A stretch of 13,476 nucleotides of DNA from JAAYKM01 sp964408155. GTDB lineage: Bacteria; Desulfobacterota; Syntrophia; Syntrophales; JAAYKM01. Below are positions 1 to 8,063 of the stretch, in pieces (positions within the stretch are counted from its first letter, which is position 1; each line of letters starts with the position of its first letter). Location: positions 1 through 13,476 of the forward strand of contig CAYOYJ010000066.1 in NCBI GenBank assembly GCA_964408155.1. Direction: 5' to 3'. The notes under the pieces were generated by a model, which was not told the origin of the DNA, made no database searches, and saw nothing but the letters and a program-made list of their open reading frames with translations. Position numbers and translations under genes: made by a program.

Positions 1-102
1 AATGGTAAATAAACAAATAATATCAGTAGGATGAACTATTATTCAGGGACGACTAAATATGTTCGCAGCAGTACCACCGGGGATGTATTCACCCGGAAAC
101 AG

Positions 103-507
103 TTACTGATTTTTGACCAGATTTTCGCTGACCTTGTCCTTGATCAACTGGGAGGATTCCTTGTTGCCCAGGTAACCGACCCGGATGCTAAGAATCGTAG
201 ATTCCTTGGTCTTGTATTCGAGACGCAAGGTGACCTTTTCGTTCTGGATGCGGGTCTGAATGGTGCCCACACCGATTCGCCAATCGGGAGTCACTTCCTT
301 GCCGCCCAGATCGGCCACAGCCATTTCGCACGCTGTCCGGACCTTGTCGAAGGGCACATTATATTCCACCCGCAGTTCGCCGTTGATGTACGCGTATGTA
401 CCCGCCCCGGCGCCGACTGCAGCGCCGCCGATGAGCAGGGGGGCGCAGCCGCCCAGGAGGAAAAGACACCATACACATGCCATTGCGAGAGTCCGTTTCA
501 TATTCAT
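103..507 (-). CDS. DUF3568-type lipoprotein
   Basis: A small predicted lipoprotein of 134 residues whose biochemical role is unknown. The N-terminus has basic residues (K4, R5), a hydrophobic stretch (about 7-18) and a lipobox L18-G-G-C21, so it should be cleaved before C21, lipidated and anchored to the inner or outer membrane facing the periplasm. After the cysteine comes a Gly/Ala-rich stretch (GGAAVGAGAG) and then the pattern YAYINGELRVEY with a following alpha/beta domain, which I recognise as the DUF3568 family seen mostly in deltaproteobacteria. The start has a good ribosome binding site, AGGAGA, 6 nt upstream of ATG. An in-frame ATG two codons later is an alternative. It begins 23 nt after the dnaJ stop and is probably cotranscribed with it. 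It ends with TAA. The family call is fairly sure; no function is claimed. Confidence 0.85.
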   Translation of the reverse strand: MNMKRTLAMACVWCLFLLGGCAPLLIGGAAVGAGAGTYAYINGELRVEYNVPFDKVRTACEMAVADLGGKEVTPDWRIGVGTIQTRIQNEKVTLRLEYKTKESTILSIRVGYLGNKESSQLIKDKVSENLVKNQ

Positions 508-530
508 GATAAATCTCCTTTCATGCTGTC

Positions 531-1586
531 TTATTCAAGCTTTGCCAGCTCGTTCAGCAATTCTTCCTGTTTCCGGGTCAAATCCGTCGGGATGGTGACC
601 ACCGTTTCAATGATCTGGTCTCCCCGTCCCATGCCCCGCAGATGGGGAATGCCCTTGCCTTTCAGTCGAAAAATGGCGCCCGGCTGGGTGCCTTTCGGAA
701 CCTTGAGTTTTTCCGACCCGGTCAGGGTCGGGATATCAATCTTTGCTCCCAGGGCGGCTTGGATATAAGTAATCGGGACACGGCAGAAAAGATCATAGCC
801 CCGTCGGTCAAAATATTCATGGGGTTCTACCTGGATAAACACATAGAGATCGCCGCTCGGTCCGCCGTTGATCCCATCCTCCCCCTCGCCGCGCAGCCGC
901 AGCCGGGAGCCCGTTTCCACGCCGGCGGGAATTTTGAGGTTAACCGTTTTGGTGACTCGGACCCGGCCCGCACCCCGGCAGGTCTTGCAGGGATTGGTGA
1001 TAATCTGTCCCTGGCCGTGGCATTGAGGACAGGTGGTACTGATGCTGAAAATGCCCTGAGACTGGACAACCTGGCCACGTCCGTGGCAACGGGGGCAGAG
1101 GGTGGGCTTTTTCCCCGGTTCGGAGCCGCTGCCGCTGCATTCCTGGCATGAGACGGATTTCGCGACGTCAATATCCATGGAGATGCCCATGGCGGCGTCC
1201 ATGAACGAGATGTTCAGATCATAGCGCAGATCCGCTCCGGCTCTTGCCGCCGTGCGTCCCCGGGATCGTCCGGCGCCGCCGGCGCCAAAAATGTCGGAAA
1301 AGATATCGTTGAAACTGGAGAAGACGTCCTCAAAACCGGAGAAACCACGGAAACCGGACCCGCTCAGCCCTTCATGGCCGTAGCGGTCATAGATTTCTCT
1401 TTTCTCGGGATCGGAGAGGACCTCGTAAGCCTCCGCCGCCTCCTTGAATTTCTCTTCCGCTTCCTTGTTGTCGGGATTGCGGTCCGGATGATAGAGCATG
1501 GCCATCTTCCGGTAAGTTTTCTTGATGATCTCGTCGGATGCCGTTCTCTCGACGCCGAGTATTTCATAATAACAACGTTTTACCAT
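531..1586 (-). CDS. dnaJ: Chaperone DnaJ (type I Hsp40)
   Basis: Cochaperone that delivers unfolded proteins to DnaK and stimulates its ATPase in the cytoplasm. The 351-residue product has the full type I layout: J domain (about 5-70) with the catalytic HPD at 33-35, a Gly/Phe-rich linker (about 73-106), four CxxCxGxG zinc repeats (C147/C150, C164/C167, C186/C189, C200/C203) and two C-terminal substrate-binding domains. The length is slightly below the E. coli protein (376). The frame is open 36 codons further upstream, to 1694, but the J domain starts at MVKRCYYEIL. Starting at 1586 removes a non-homologous tail and leaves a GGAGG about 14 nt upstream, a rather long spacing. A promoter lies upstream at 1666-1694. 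No dnaK or grpE lies nearby; purC precedes it and a lipoprotein follows. It ends with TAA. Confidence 0.95.
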   Translation of the reverse strand: MVKRCYYEILGVERTASDEIIKKTYRKMAMLYHPDRNPDNKEAEEKFKEAAEAYEVLSDPEKREIYDRYGHEGLSGSGFRGFSGFEDVFSSFNDIFSDIFGAGGAGRSRGRTAARAGADLRYDLNISFMDAAMGISMDIDVAKSVSCQECSGSGSEPGKKPTLCPRCHGRGQVVQSQGIFSISTTCPQCHGQGQIITNPCKTCRGAGRVRVTKTVNLKIPAGVETGSRLRLRGEGEDGINGGPSGDLYVFIQVEPHEYFDRRGYDLFCRVPITYIQAALGAKIDIPTLTGSEKLKVPKGTQPGAIFRLKGKGIPHLRGMGRGDQIIETVVTIPTDLTRKQEELLNELAKLE

Positions 1587-1665
1587 GTCAAGACACTGCC
1601 CTCCGCTGGATGAAATGACTTTTAGAAGAGGATTCGACAGGGGATCGCCGTCCTTTCGGTGCGTA

Positions 1666-1694
1666 ACAATAGTCATCAAGGGCTTCCATGTCAA
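1666..1694 (-). promoter_or_regulatory. Candidate sigma-70 promoter for dnaJ
   Basis: On the minus strand, TTGACA (1694-1689, perfect -35) is followed after 17 nt by TATTGT (1671-1666, 4 of 6 matches to TATAAT). Transcription would start near 1659 and give a leader of about 70 nt before the dnaJ ATG at 1586. It lies just past the purC stop, so dnaJ can be transcribed apart from purC. I see no CIRCE inverted repeat. A CTTGAAA at 1710-1716 resembles a sigma-32 -35 box but lacks a CCCCAT-type -10 at the right distance. Confidence 0.55.
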
Positions 1695-1718
1695 GAGAAG
1701 CGCGGGGCGTTTTCAAGA

Positions 1719-2603
1719 TCATTGGGTCAGTCGTTTCAGAGCTTCCTCGTACTTTTCCCTGGTTTTATCAATTATGTCCTGAGGCAGTCTGGGCGCCGGT
1801 GGTTGCTGGTCCCAGCTCAGGGAAAGGAGATAATCGCGCAGGAACTGTTTGTCGAAACTTTTCTGCGAGCGGCCCTCCTCGTAGTCGTCCTTTGGCCAGA
1901 AACGGGACGAATCCGGTGTGAGCACCTCGTCGATCAGAATGACTTCGCTGCCCAGAAGGCCGAATTCAAATTTGGTGTCGGCGATGATGATCCCCGCCTT
2001 ATCGGCGATGGCGGCAGCTTCCTTGTAGATCGCCATGCTTTTTTCGATGATGGTCCCCGTGATTTCCTTGCCCAGGATATCCTCCACTTCCTTGCGGCTG
2101 ATGGGTGCGTCATGCTGACCTTCGGGGGCTTTGGTCGTCGGGGTGAAGATGGGTTCCGGCAAACGGGACGATTCCTTCAGTCCTTCGGGGAGACGGATGC
2201 CCGAAATGGTCCGGTCCATGCAGTAATCCTTCCATCCGGAGCCGCTCAGGTATCCCCGGACGATGCATTCCACCGGAAGGGGTTTTGCTTTTTTAACCAG
2301 CATGCTCCGTCCTTCCAAGTCCTGTATATAAGGCCGGCATTCGGGCGGATAACCGGCCGGGTTGGTGGAAATCAGATGGTGGCCGATCAGGTGTTCCAGT
2401 TTCTTGAACCAGAATATCGACATCTGGGTCAGTATTTTACCCTTGCCGGGGATAGGCTCCTGCATGACCACATCGAAGGCGGAGATGCGGTCCGTGGCGA
2501 CAATGAGCAGGTACGGCCCGACTTCGTAAAGATCGCGGACCTTGCCCGTGTTGACCAGGTTCAGTTTGAGGAAATTCGTCTTGATCAGGTCTGAATCCGC
2601 CAT
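1719..2603 (-). CDS. purC: SAICAR synthetase (phosphoribosylaminoimidazole-succinocarboxamide synthase)
   Basis: Catalyses the ATP-dependent joining of aspartate to CAIR to give SAICAR, a step of de novo purine (IMP) synthesis in the cytoplasm. The 294-residue protein is of the longer, yeast-like single-domain form. Visible signatures are GKVRDLYE near residue 20 (nucleotide-binding loop), ATDRISAFDVVM (37-48), the block VECIVRGYLSGSGWKDY (family signature), IIADTKFEFGL and the late DEVLTPDSSRFWP block. The start is set by a strong AGGAGGT 5 nt upstream of ATG. It follows the hydrolase gene by 50 nt and is probably cotranscribed with it. No other pur gene is in the window. It ends with TGA. 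Confidence 0.96.
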   Translation of the reverse strand: MADSDLIKTNFLKLNLVNTGKVRDLYEVGPYLLIVATDRISAFDVVMQEPIPGKGKILTQMSIFWFKKLEHLIGHHLISTNPAGYPPECRPYIQDLEGRSMLVKKAKPLPVECIVRGYLSGSGWKDYCMDRTISGIRLPEGLKESSRLPEPIFTPTTKAPEGQHDAPISRKEVEDILGKEITGTIIEKSMAIYKEAAAIADKAGIIIADTKFEFGLLGSEVILIDEVLTPDSSRFWPKDDYEEGRSQKSFDKQFLRDYLLSLSWDQQPPAPRLPQDIIDKTREKYEEALKRLTQ

Positions 2604-2653
2604 CTCAAACCTCCTTTGTGCCGCTCGGTAAACCGTCGGTTCTGTTGATGTTG

Positions 2654-3283
2654 CTATTGAATGTATGGATTATACTTTTTCTCATGTCCGACTGTGGAAG
2701 CGGGCATGCGACCATAATTATGTCCCGGCAGAACCTTGGTATCCTCCGGGAGAGAAAAAATCCGCTCCTTGATGGAGCGGTGCATGACAGGCCAGGAGCC
2801 GCCCGGCAGGTCCGTTCGGCCGACGGCTTCAACGAAGAGCGTGTCCCCTGTAAAAACGCAGCCGTCCGCATACAGCACCATGCCGCCCGGTGTATGCCCC
2901 GGGGTATGGATGACCCGCAGTGAAACATTACCGACCGTGATGAAATCACCGTCCTTTACGGTCATATCCGCAGGAGGCGAGTCGGTGGCGCCGAACATAC
3001 GGAGCATCACCGGCGGTGTGTTGCCCAGCATGGGGGCATCCAGCTCATGAATGATAATAGAGGCCCCGGTTTTGTCTTTCATTTCCTTGTTGCCGGAAAT
3101 ATGATCTACGTGGCCGTGGGTGTTCACAATATAGTCGATGTGCATACCGTTGTCCTGGGCCAGCCCGATCAGGTAATCCGCATCAGCGGCGGGATCGATC
3201 ACCAGAGCTTTTCCGCTGGCGGGGTCGCCGACAACGTAGGCAAATACCACCATGGGGCTGACTTCAACTTGCTTGAGAAACAT
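2654..3283 (-). CDS. Metallo-beta-lactamase-fold hydrolase (glyoxalase II-like)
   Basis: A 209-residue binuclear-zinc hydrolase of the small glyoxalase II / YcbL-like group, probably a cytoplasmic thioesterase; the substrate cannot be told from sequence. The metal ligands are all present: HxHxDH at 56-61 (THGHVDH), H130 (TPGHTPGG), D147 (FTGDTLF) and H188 (PGHN). The typical GRTDLPGGS block follows the aspartate. It is much shorter than true GloB (about 250 residues) and lacks its C-terminal substrate-binding helices. I chose the ATG at 3283 because GGAGG lies 5 nt upstream; an in-frame ATG at 3295 has a poorer site. A perfect TATAAT with an overlapping palindrome lies about 50 nt upstream, and purC follows 50 nt downstream. 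It ends with TAG. Confidence 0.9.
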   Translation of the reverse strand: MFLKQVEVSPMVVFAYVVGDPASGKALVIDPAADADYLIGLAQDNGMHIDYIVNTHGHVDHISGNKEMKDKTGASIIIHELDAPMLGNTPPVMLRMFGATDSPPADMTVKDGDFITVGNVSLRVIHTPGHTPGGMVLYADGCVFTGDTLFVEAVGRTDLPGGSWPVMHRSIKERIFSLPEDTKVLPGHNYGRMPASTVGHEKKYNPYIQ

Positions 3284-3319
3284 GAAATCCTCCATTCAAA
3301 TAAGCAGGTCCTCAGGGGG

Positions 3320-3336
3320 AATCCTGCAGGATTATA
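3320..3336 (-). promoter_or_regulatory. Candidate -10 box overlapped by a 14-bp palindrome, upstream of the hydrolase gene
   Basis: On the minus strand a perfect TATAAT occupies 3336-3331, about 48 nt upstream of the hydrolase ATG. The perfect palindrome AATCCTGCAGGATT (3320-3333) overlaps its downstream half. No good -35 box sits 16-18 nt upstream (the sequence there is close to ACTCTT), so the promoter may be weak or activator-dependent. The palindrome is placed where a repressor would block it. The promoter call rests on the -10 alone; operator function is inference. Confidence 0.35.
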
Positions 3337-3471
3337 TACGGGTAATGAGATTAAAGAGTCTGCGAAACGCCTTCCGTAAGACGTAAGGGGACGCCGTCAA
3401 GTCAGCCCGTTGCCTAACATGTTTGAACGATCAAAGTCAAACGATTTCGGGGTTGATTCATCTCCATGACA

Positions 3472-4842
3472 TTAGAGGCGTTTTATCAATCGGACAGCGA
3501 AAAAACCGTCCATATCGTGACGATGGGGCATGGTTTTCAGGCACCCGTTTGGATCGAGGCAATCCGGCGAAATGATACCGGTCGGTGTATCCTGCCGGAA
3601 CTCTTGGTGTCGAGCAAGGAAGGCGTGGATATTTTCCTCGTTTTCCTCGGGGAGCAGGCTGCACGTGCTGTACACAAGGATGCCTCCTTTTTTGAGATAC
3701 CGGGCGGCGCCTTCCAGAAGTTCCTTCTGCAGGGAGACGGTTTGGGCGATATCTTCAGGGGCCAGACGCCACTTGATTTCGGGGTTTCGTCTCAGGGTGC
3801 CCAGACCTGTGCAGGGGGCATCCACGAGCACGCGGTCGAAATGTTCGGCCATGTCCTTCGGGGGCAGGTCTGTGCCGTCCCGGACAAGGGTTTCAATGCG
3901 GGATATGCCCATCCGGACAATCATTTCCCGGAGTAACGCCAGTTTCTTCTTCTGATTGTCCAGGGCGACAATCCGACCGATGTCGCCCATCAGGGCGGCC
4001 AGATGGGTCGTTTTGCCGCCCGCGCCGGCACACAGATCGATCATATTATCGCCGGATTGGGGATTAAGAAAGCGTGAAATGAGTTGAGAGCCCTCATCCT
4101 GAACCTGGATTTTTCCCTCCTCGAACCAGCGTAGATTCCGGGCCGGAAGTTCGGAGCGTGTGATCCGGAGGCCGTCCGGACTGTATCCGGTAGGGACGAC
4201 CTTCACGCCTTCCGCTTGCATTTCCTCCAGGATTTCCTCCCTGGAACTTTTCAGGGTGTTCACCCGGAGGGTAACGGGTGGCGTCATGTTGTCGGCCGCA
4301 CACAAGCGGATGGTTTCCGCTTCACCGAACAGGGCCAGCCACTTTTCCACAAGCCACCGGGGGTGGGAATAGACAACCGCGACATGAAGCGGCAGGTCCT
4401 GGCTGCGATCCGGAAGAGGCAGGGTGCCTTCCCTGCGGATCGCGTTCCGGAGAATAGCGTTAACCAGGCCGCCGCGACCCCGGAAACGGGTTTCCGTCAT
4501 GTTCACCGCTTCGTTGACCGCGGCATAAGAGGGAACCCGGTCCAGGAAGAAAAGCTGGTAAAGGGTCATCCGGAGGATATTTTTCAAACCTTCGGCCATG
4601 ACTGGAAAATCGCCGCGGTAGAGGTGAATAATGATCCAGTCCAGGTAGCCCCGCATCCGCAGCGTGCCGTACACCATCTGCGTGACCAGTCTCCGGTTTT
4701 TTACGTCGTTGTGCAGGCAGGCGGTCAGGTACGCATCCAGGAGCGGTTCCGCAAAAGCGCCTTCGTCCTCGATGCGATCCAGTATCTGTGCGGCCAGTTG
4801 TCGGGTGGAGCCGGGTTGAAAAGGCAAGACCTTGTTTTTCAT
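3472..4842 (-). CDS. rsmB: 16S rRNA (cytosine-967-C5)-methyltransferase RsmB
   Basis: Methylates C5 of cytosine 967 in 16S rRNA using S-adenosylmethionine. The 456 residues comprise an N-terminal NusB-like RNA-binding domain (about 8-145, with the YAAVNEAVN signature) and a C-terminal Rossmann methyltransferase. In the latter, motif I is DLCAGAGGKTTHLA, motif IV is DAPCTGLGTLRRNPEIKW with C344, and motif VI is YSTCSLLPEENE with C394. The two cysteines are the family's catalytic pair; the motif VI cysteine is the nucleophile. The ATG has only a weak purine-rich site (AGAAAAAAGCG). In many bacteria rsmB directly follows fmt; here a divergent kinase gene separates them. It ends with TAA. The 188 nt to the next gene hold no convincing terminator. 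Confidence 0.95.
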   Translation of the reverse strand: MKNKVLPFQPGSTRQLAAQILDRIEDEGAFAEPLLDAYLTACLHNDVKNRRLVTQMVYGTLRMRGYLDWIIIHLYRGDFPVMAEGLKNILRMTLYQLFFLDRVPSYAAVNEAVNMTETRFRGRGGLVNAILRNAIRREGTLPLPDRSQDLPLHVAVVYSHPRWLVEKWLALFGEAETIRLCAADNMTPPVTLRVNTLKSSREEILEEMQAEGVKVVPTGYSPDGLRITRSELPARNLRWFEEGKIQVQDEGSQLISRFLNPQSGDNMIDLCAGAGGKTTHLAALMGDIGRIVALDNQKKKLALLREMIVRMGISRIETLVRDGTDLPPKDMAEHFDRVLVDAPCTGLGTLRRNPEIKWRLAPEDIAQTVSLQKELLEGAARYLKKGGILVYSTCSLLPEENEENIHAFLARHQEFRQDTPTGIISPDCLDPNGCLKTMPHRHDMDGFFAVRLIKRL

Positions 4843-4870
4843 TGATCGCTTTTTTCTGGCGGACTATATT
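4842..4870 (+). promoter_or_regulatory. Candidate sigma-70 promoter for the hybrid kinase
   Basis: TTGATC (4842-4847, 4 of 6) is followed after 17 nt by TATATT (4865-4870, 5 of 6). Transcription would start near 4877, giving a leader of about 225 nt before the kinase ATG at 5103. It overlaps the first base of the rsmB start codon on the other strand. The leader is AT-richer than the genes around it and holds only modest hairpins, for example TTCCAG (5008-5013) with CTGGAA (5036-5041). Confidence 0.4.
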
Positions 4871-4888
4871 TTTATAGAAAATTAGTTG

Positions 4889-4918
4889 TTTGTAGCGTAT
4901 TTAAGAAGCGAATTTCAA
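4889..4918 (-). promoter_or_regulatory. Weak candidate promoter for rsmB
   Basis: On the minus strand TTGAAA (4918-4913, 5 of 6) is followed after 18 nt by TACAAA (4894-4889, 4 of 6), with transcription expected near 4882 and a leader of about 40 nt. If real, it is arranged head to head with the kinase promoter and the two start sites almost coincide. The match is modest in an AT-rich gap where chance hits are common. Confidence 0.3.
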
Positions 4919-5102
4919 GCTATATATCCGGATAGCCGTCTTTTCGGATTCGTTGAACGACAGACCATTCCGGGAAAAACGCTTCTCAGACAGTTTTTAT
5001 ATGGACTTTCCAGATACCCGAAGAAACGGCTGATCCTGGAAGGTGTAGAGGAAATATCTTTTCTGAATAACAGTCGTATTTTTACTTTGGGGGAATAAGC
5101 GT

Positions 5103-8063
5103 ATGTCCTGGCTTAACCGGTTTCGTCCTGAACGTTTCGGCACCCGTCTCATTATCCTGACTTTGTGCGCTGTTTTGATTCCGGTCGCCTTTTTTGTCGT
5201 GGCCTTCATTTTGCACAACCGATCCTTCGTCGATCAGATCAACCATGGGGTTGACAAGATTGAGAGTCAAACCCAGGTGCGTATTGACCGCGCCATTCGG
5301 AATATGGCGGAGACGTCGATTCGGGAGAAGGCCGAGGATGTTGCATCCCAGCTGGATATCTACCTGTCCCAGCATCGTAAGCTGACCCTGCGCGACCTGC
5401 AGCAATCGATGGAATTTCGCCGCCTGGCCGTGCAGCCTTTCGGTATTTCCGGATATACGTCCGTTCACGATTTGACCACCGGGGTGACCCGCTTTCATCT
5501 TAATGCGGAAATCGAGAATCAGGATCTCAGGGATTATGCCCGCCTGCTGCCCGGATTCATGCCTATTCTGGAAGAAGCCCGACTGCAGAAGCGATCAAGT
5601 GGTTATTATGACTGGAAGGATTTCGACGACCAGGTTTATACCAAATTCATGTATGTCGTTGCCCTCAATACGCCGACGGCCGACGGCAAACGGCTGGCCG
5701 TAGCCGGCACCAGTTATCTGGACGAATACGCAGAGCCGATGCGGCTTACCCAGGAGGCCTTCGAGGAGATGACGAAGAGCTTGATCGCAACGGTCAACGC
5801 CTTTGCCCGGGCCTTTTGGCAGTCCTCCCTGTTTCTGCTTGTCGGCGCCGGCGCGCTCCTGTTTTTCTTTGCCTACTGGATGGGAAAATACTTTTCCCGG
5901 ACCATCGACAGCCTGCGGGAGGCGACGGCCAAGGTCAACAAGGGAGAATTCAACGTCACCGTACATTCGTTCGTGAAAGGTGATCTCGGCGCCCTGGTGA
6001 CGGATTTCAACAACATGTTTATCCGTCTGGGCCAGACCACGGTGTCCAAACAGCGTCTCGAAGAAAGCGAGGCGAAACTGCGCGTTTCGAACGACGAATT
6101 AATGAGGGAAATCGAGGTGCGTCATCAGGCCGAAGCCGCCCTGCGTATTTCGGAACAGAAATACCGGAATCTCTTTGAGTATTCCAAGGACGCCATCATG
6201 ATCCTGGATAAGGAAGGGTTCAAGGATTGCAATCAGGCAACCTTGGATATTTATGGCTGTAAAACGAAGGCGGAGTTTACCTCTCACCATCCGGCGGACC
6301 TGTCGCCGACGTTTCAACCGTCTGGGAAGGAATCCTGGGCCGGCTCTCTTTCCCACATTGAGAATGCCTTGAAGAACGGCGTCAGTTCTTTTAACTGGGT
6401 ACACAAAAAAACCGACGGCACCCTTTTCCCCTGTGAAGTTCTTCTGGGCAAGTTTGAAATGGAGGGCAAAGAAGTATTGCAGGCCGCCGTACGGGATATT
6501 ACAGAACGCGTCAAATCCGAAGAGGCCATCCGGGAAAGCGAGAACCGTTTCCGGCTCCTGGCGGAAAGCACGCCCCTGGGTATCGCCGTCTTGAATCCCG
6601 GGCAGAAATTCGATTATTTCAACCCTCGGTTTGAGGAGATTTTCGGTTATACACGGGAGGACCTGCCTAACTGGCCGGCATGGTTTGACAAAGCCTATCC
6701 CGATCCGACATACCGGAATGAATTCGCGGTGTTTTACCGGGAGGAAGTCATGGCCAACCCGGAAGCGGGCCGAATGCGGGAACGCATTCTTAACACGCGC
6801 TGCAAGGACGGCAGCGATAAGACCATCCACTTCCGCACGGTCATCATGCCGAACGGGAACCATCTGCTGACCTTCGAGGATATTACGGAATACCGGCAGA
6901 TGGAAATCCAGCTTCGGGAAGCTCAGAAAATGGAGGCAATAGGTACTCTTGCCGGAGGTGTCGCCCATGATTTCAATAACCTGCTGATGGGAATTCAAGG
7001 CTACACCTCGCTGATGTTGCTGGAAATCGACCAGCAGCATCCCTTCTACGAAAATCTGGAGGCAATTGAAAAACAGGTTCGCAGCGGTGCCGATTTGACC
7101 CGCCAACTTTTGGGTTACGCCCGGGGCGGACGCTATGAAGTCCGGCCGACGAACTTGAATGAGCTGATCGAGCAGACCCTCAATATGTTTTCCCGCACAC
7201 GCAGGGAACTGAATATTCATCGCTCCTACGGGGACGGCCTCTTGGTCGCCGACGTCGATCGCGCGCAGATCGAGCAGGTCCTGCTGAATCTTTTTCTGAA
7301 CGCCTGGCAGGCGATGCCCGGCGGCGGTGATCTATATCTGGATACGGCGAATGTGTTGTTCAACGAAGAAGAGGCTGCGGACATCGACCTTGTTCCGGGA
7401 TGCTATGTGAAGATTGCCGTCCGGGACACCGGCGTCGGGATGGACGAATGGACCCGGGAACGGATTTTCGATCCGTTTTTCACGACCAAGGAAATGGGAC
7501 GCGGCACGGGTTTGGGTTTGGCCACCGTTTATGGCATTATTAAAGGGCATCAGGGGTTCATCAAGGTGCATTCCGAAAGGGGGACCGGCTCTATTTTCAC
7601 GATTTACCTCCCGGCGTCGCAGGCGACTCTTGCGGAGGAAAAGACCCGGCCTTCGGAGGAGCTGAAAAAAGGCGGCGAAACGATCCTCCTGATCGACGAC
7701 GAGGAAGTAGTGCTCATCGTGACGCGCAGGATTTTGAGGATGCTCGGTTATACCGTGATCACTACCGCCTCCGGTTCTGAGGCCATCGAGGTTTATCGCT
7801 CCCGGTGTGACGAAATTGCCCTGGTCATTCTGGATATGATCATGCCCGGGATGGGCGGACGCGAGGTATTCGAAAGATTGAAACGGATCAACCCCCAAAT
7901 CCGGGTGATCCTCTCCAGCGGTTACAGCGTTGAAGGGCAGGCCCAGGAAATCATCGACCAGGGCGCCATGGCCTTCATTCAAAAACCGTTTTCAGCCAAC
8001 AACCTGTCCGAGAAGATTCGGGAAGTCTTGGAGACCAAAGAGCCGGAGGAAAGAAGGCGGTAG
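5103..8063 (+). CDS. Membrane hybrid sensor histidine kinase (Cache-HAMP-PAS-PAS-HisKA-HATPase-REC)
   Basis: A 986-residue two-component sensor kinase with its own receiver domain. Order: short cytoplasmic N-terminus, TM1 (about 16-37), periplasmic sensor domain (about 38-240) that looks Cache-type (GISGYTSVHD, then SSGYYDWKD and AGTSYLDEYAEP), TM2 (about 243-263), HAMP linker (to about 316) and a coiled stretch. Two PAS domains follow (about 345-470 and 480-600), then the HisKA H-box with phospho-acceptor H622 (VAHDFNNLL). The ATPase domain has the N-box (N729, N733), G1 (D775, G777, G779) and G2 (G801-TGLG). The receiver has acidic D865/D866, phospho-acceptor D911 and K961. All catalytic residues are present. 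A GGGGGA lies about 9 nt before ATG. It has no output domain and no partner regulator in the window; the signal and target are unknown. It is the only plus-strand gene and ends with TAG. Confidence 0.95.
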   Translation: MSWLNRFRPERFGTRLIILTLCAVLIPVAFFVVAFILHNRSFVDQINHGVDKIESQTQVRIDRAIRNMAETSIREKAEDVASQLDIYLSQHRKLTLRDLQQSMEFRRLAVQPFGISGYTSVHDLTTGVTRFHLNAEIENQDLRDYARLLPGFMPILEEARLQKRSSGYYDWKDFDDQVYTKFMYVVALNTPTADGKRLAVAGTSYLDEYAEPMRLTQEAFEEMTKSLIATVNAFARAFWQSSLFLLVGAGALLFFFAYWMGKYFSRTIDSLREATAKVNKGEFNVTVHSFVKGDLGALVTDFNNMFIRLGQTTVSKQRLEESEAKLRVSNDELMREIEVRHQAEAALRISEQKYRNLFEYSKDAIMILDKEGFKDCNQATLDIYGCKTKAEFTSHHPADLSPTFQPSGKESWAGSLSHIENALKNGVSSFNWVHKKTDGTLFPCEVLLGKFEMEGKEVLQAAVRDITERVKSEEAIRESENRFRLLAESTPLGIAVLNPGQKFDYFNPRFEEIFGYTREDLPNWPAWFDKAYPDPTYRNEFAVFYREEVMANPEAGRMRERILNTRCKDGSDKTIHFRTVIMPNGNHLLTFEDITEYRQMEIQLREAQKMEAIGTLAGGVAHDFNNLLMGIQGYTSLMLLEIDQQHPFYENLEAIEKQVRSGADLTRQLLGYARGGRYEVRPTNLNELIEQTLNMFSRTRRELNIHRSYGDGLLVADVDRAQIEQVLLNLFLNAWQAMPGGGDLYLDTANVLFNEEEAADIDLVPGCYVKIAVRDTGVGMDEWTRERIFDPFFTTKEMGRGTGLGLATVYGIIKGHQGFIKVHSERGTGSIFTIYLPASQATLAEEKTRPSEELKKGGETILLIDDEEVVLIVTRRILRMLGYTVITTASGSEAIEVYRSRCDEIALVILDMIMPGMGGREVFERLKRINPQIRVILSSGYSVEGQAQEIIDQGAMAFIQKPFSANNLSEKIREVLETKEPEERRR

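Noticed and set aside
1..102. AT-rich left edge after the lipoprotein
   Set aside because: I see no gene, terminator or clear promoter; a CCGGG/CCCGG 5-bp stem near 78-97 has no T-run.
31..768. Plus-strand frame of 245 codons across the lipoprotein and dnaJ end
   Set aside because: It overlaps two supported genes on the other strand, including their junction, and shows no domain.
1659..2594. Long plus-strand frame of 311 codons opposite purC
   Set aside because: purC is a clear full-length family member on the other strand; the antisense frame has no recognisable domain and is a shadow.
3376..3389. Tandem CGTAAGA/CGTAAGG in the rsmB-hydrolase gap
   Set aside because: Two copies of six bases are easily expected by chance and there is no third copy.
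3421..3442. Inverted repeat GTTTGA/TCAAAC after rsmB
   Set aside because: A 6-bp AT-rich stem with a 10-nt loop and no T-run is not a convincing terminator.
6099..7220. Long minus-strand frame of 373 codons inside the kinase gene
   Set aside because: It lies opposite the PAS and HisKA parts of a well-supported kinase; the translation resembles no family I know.
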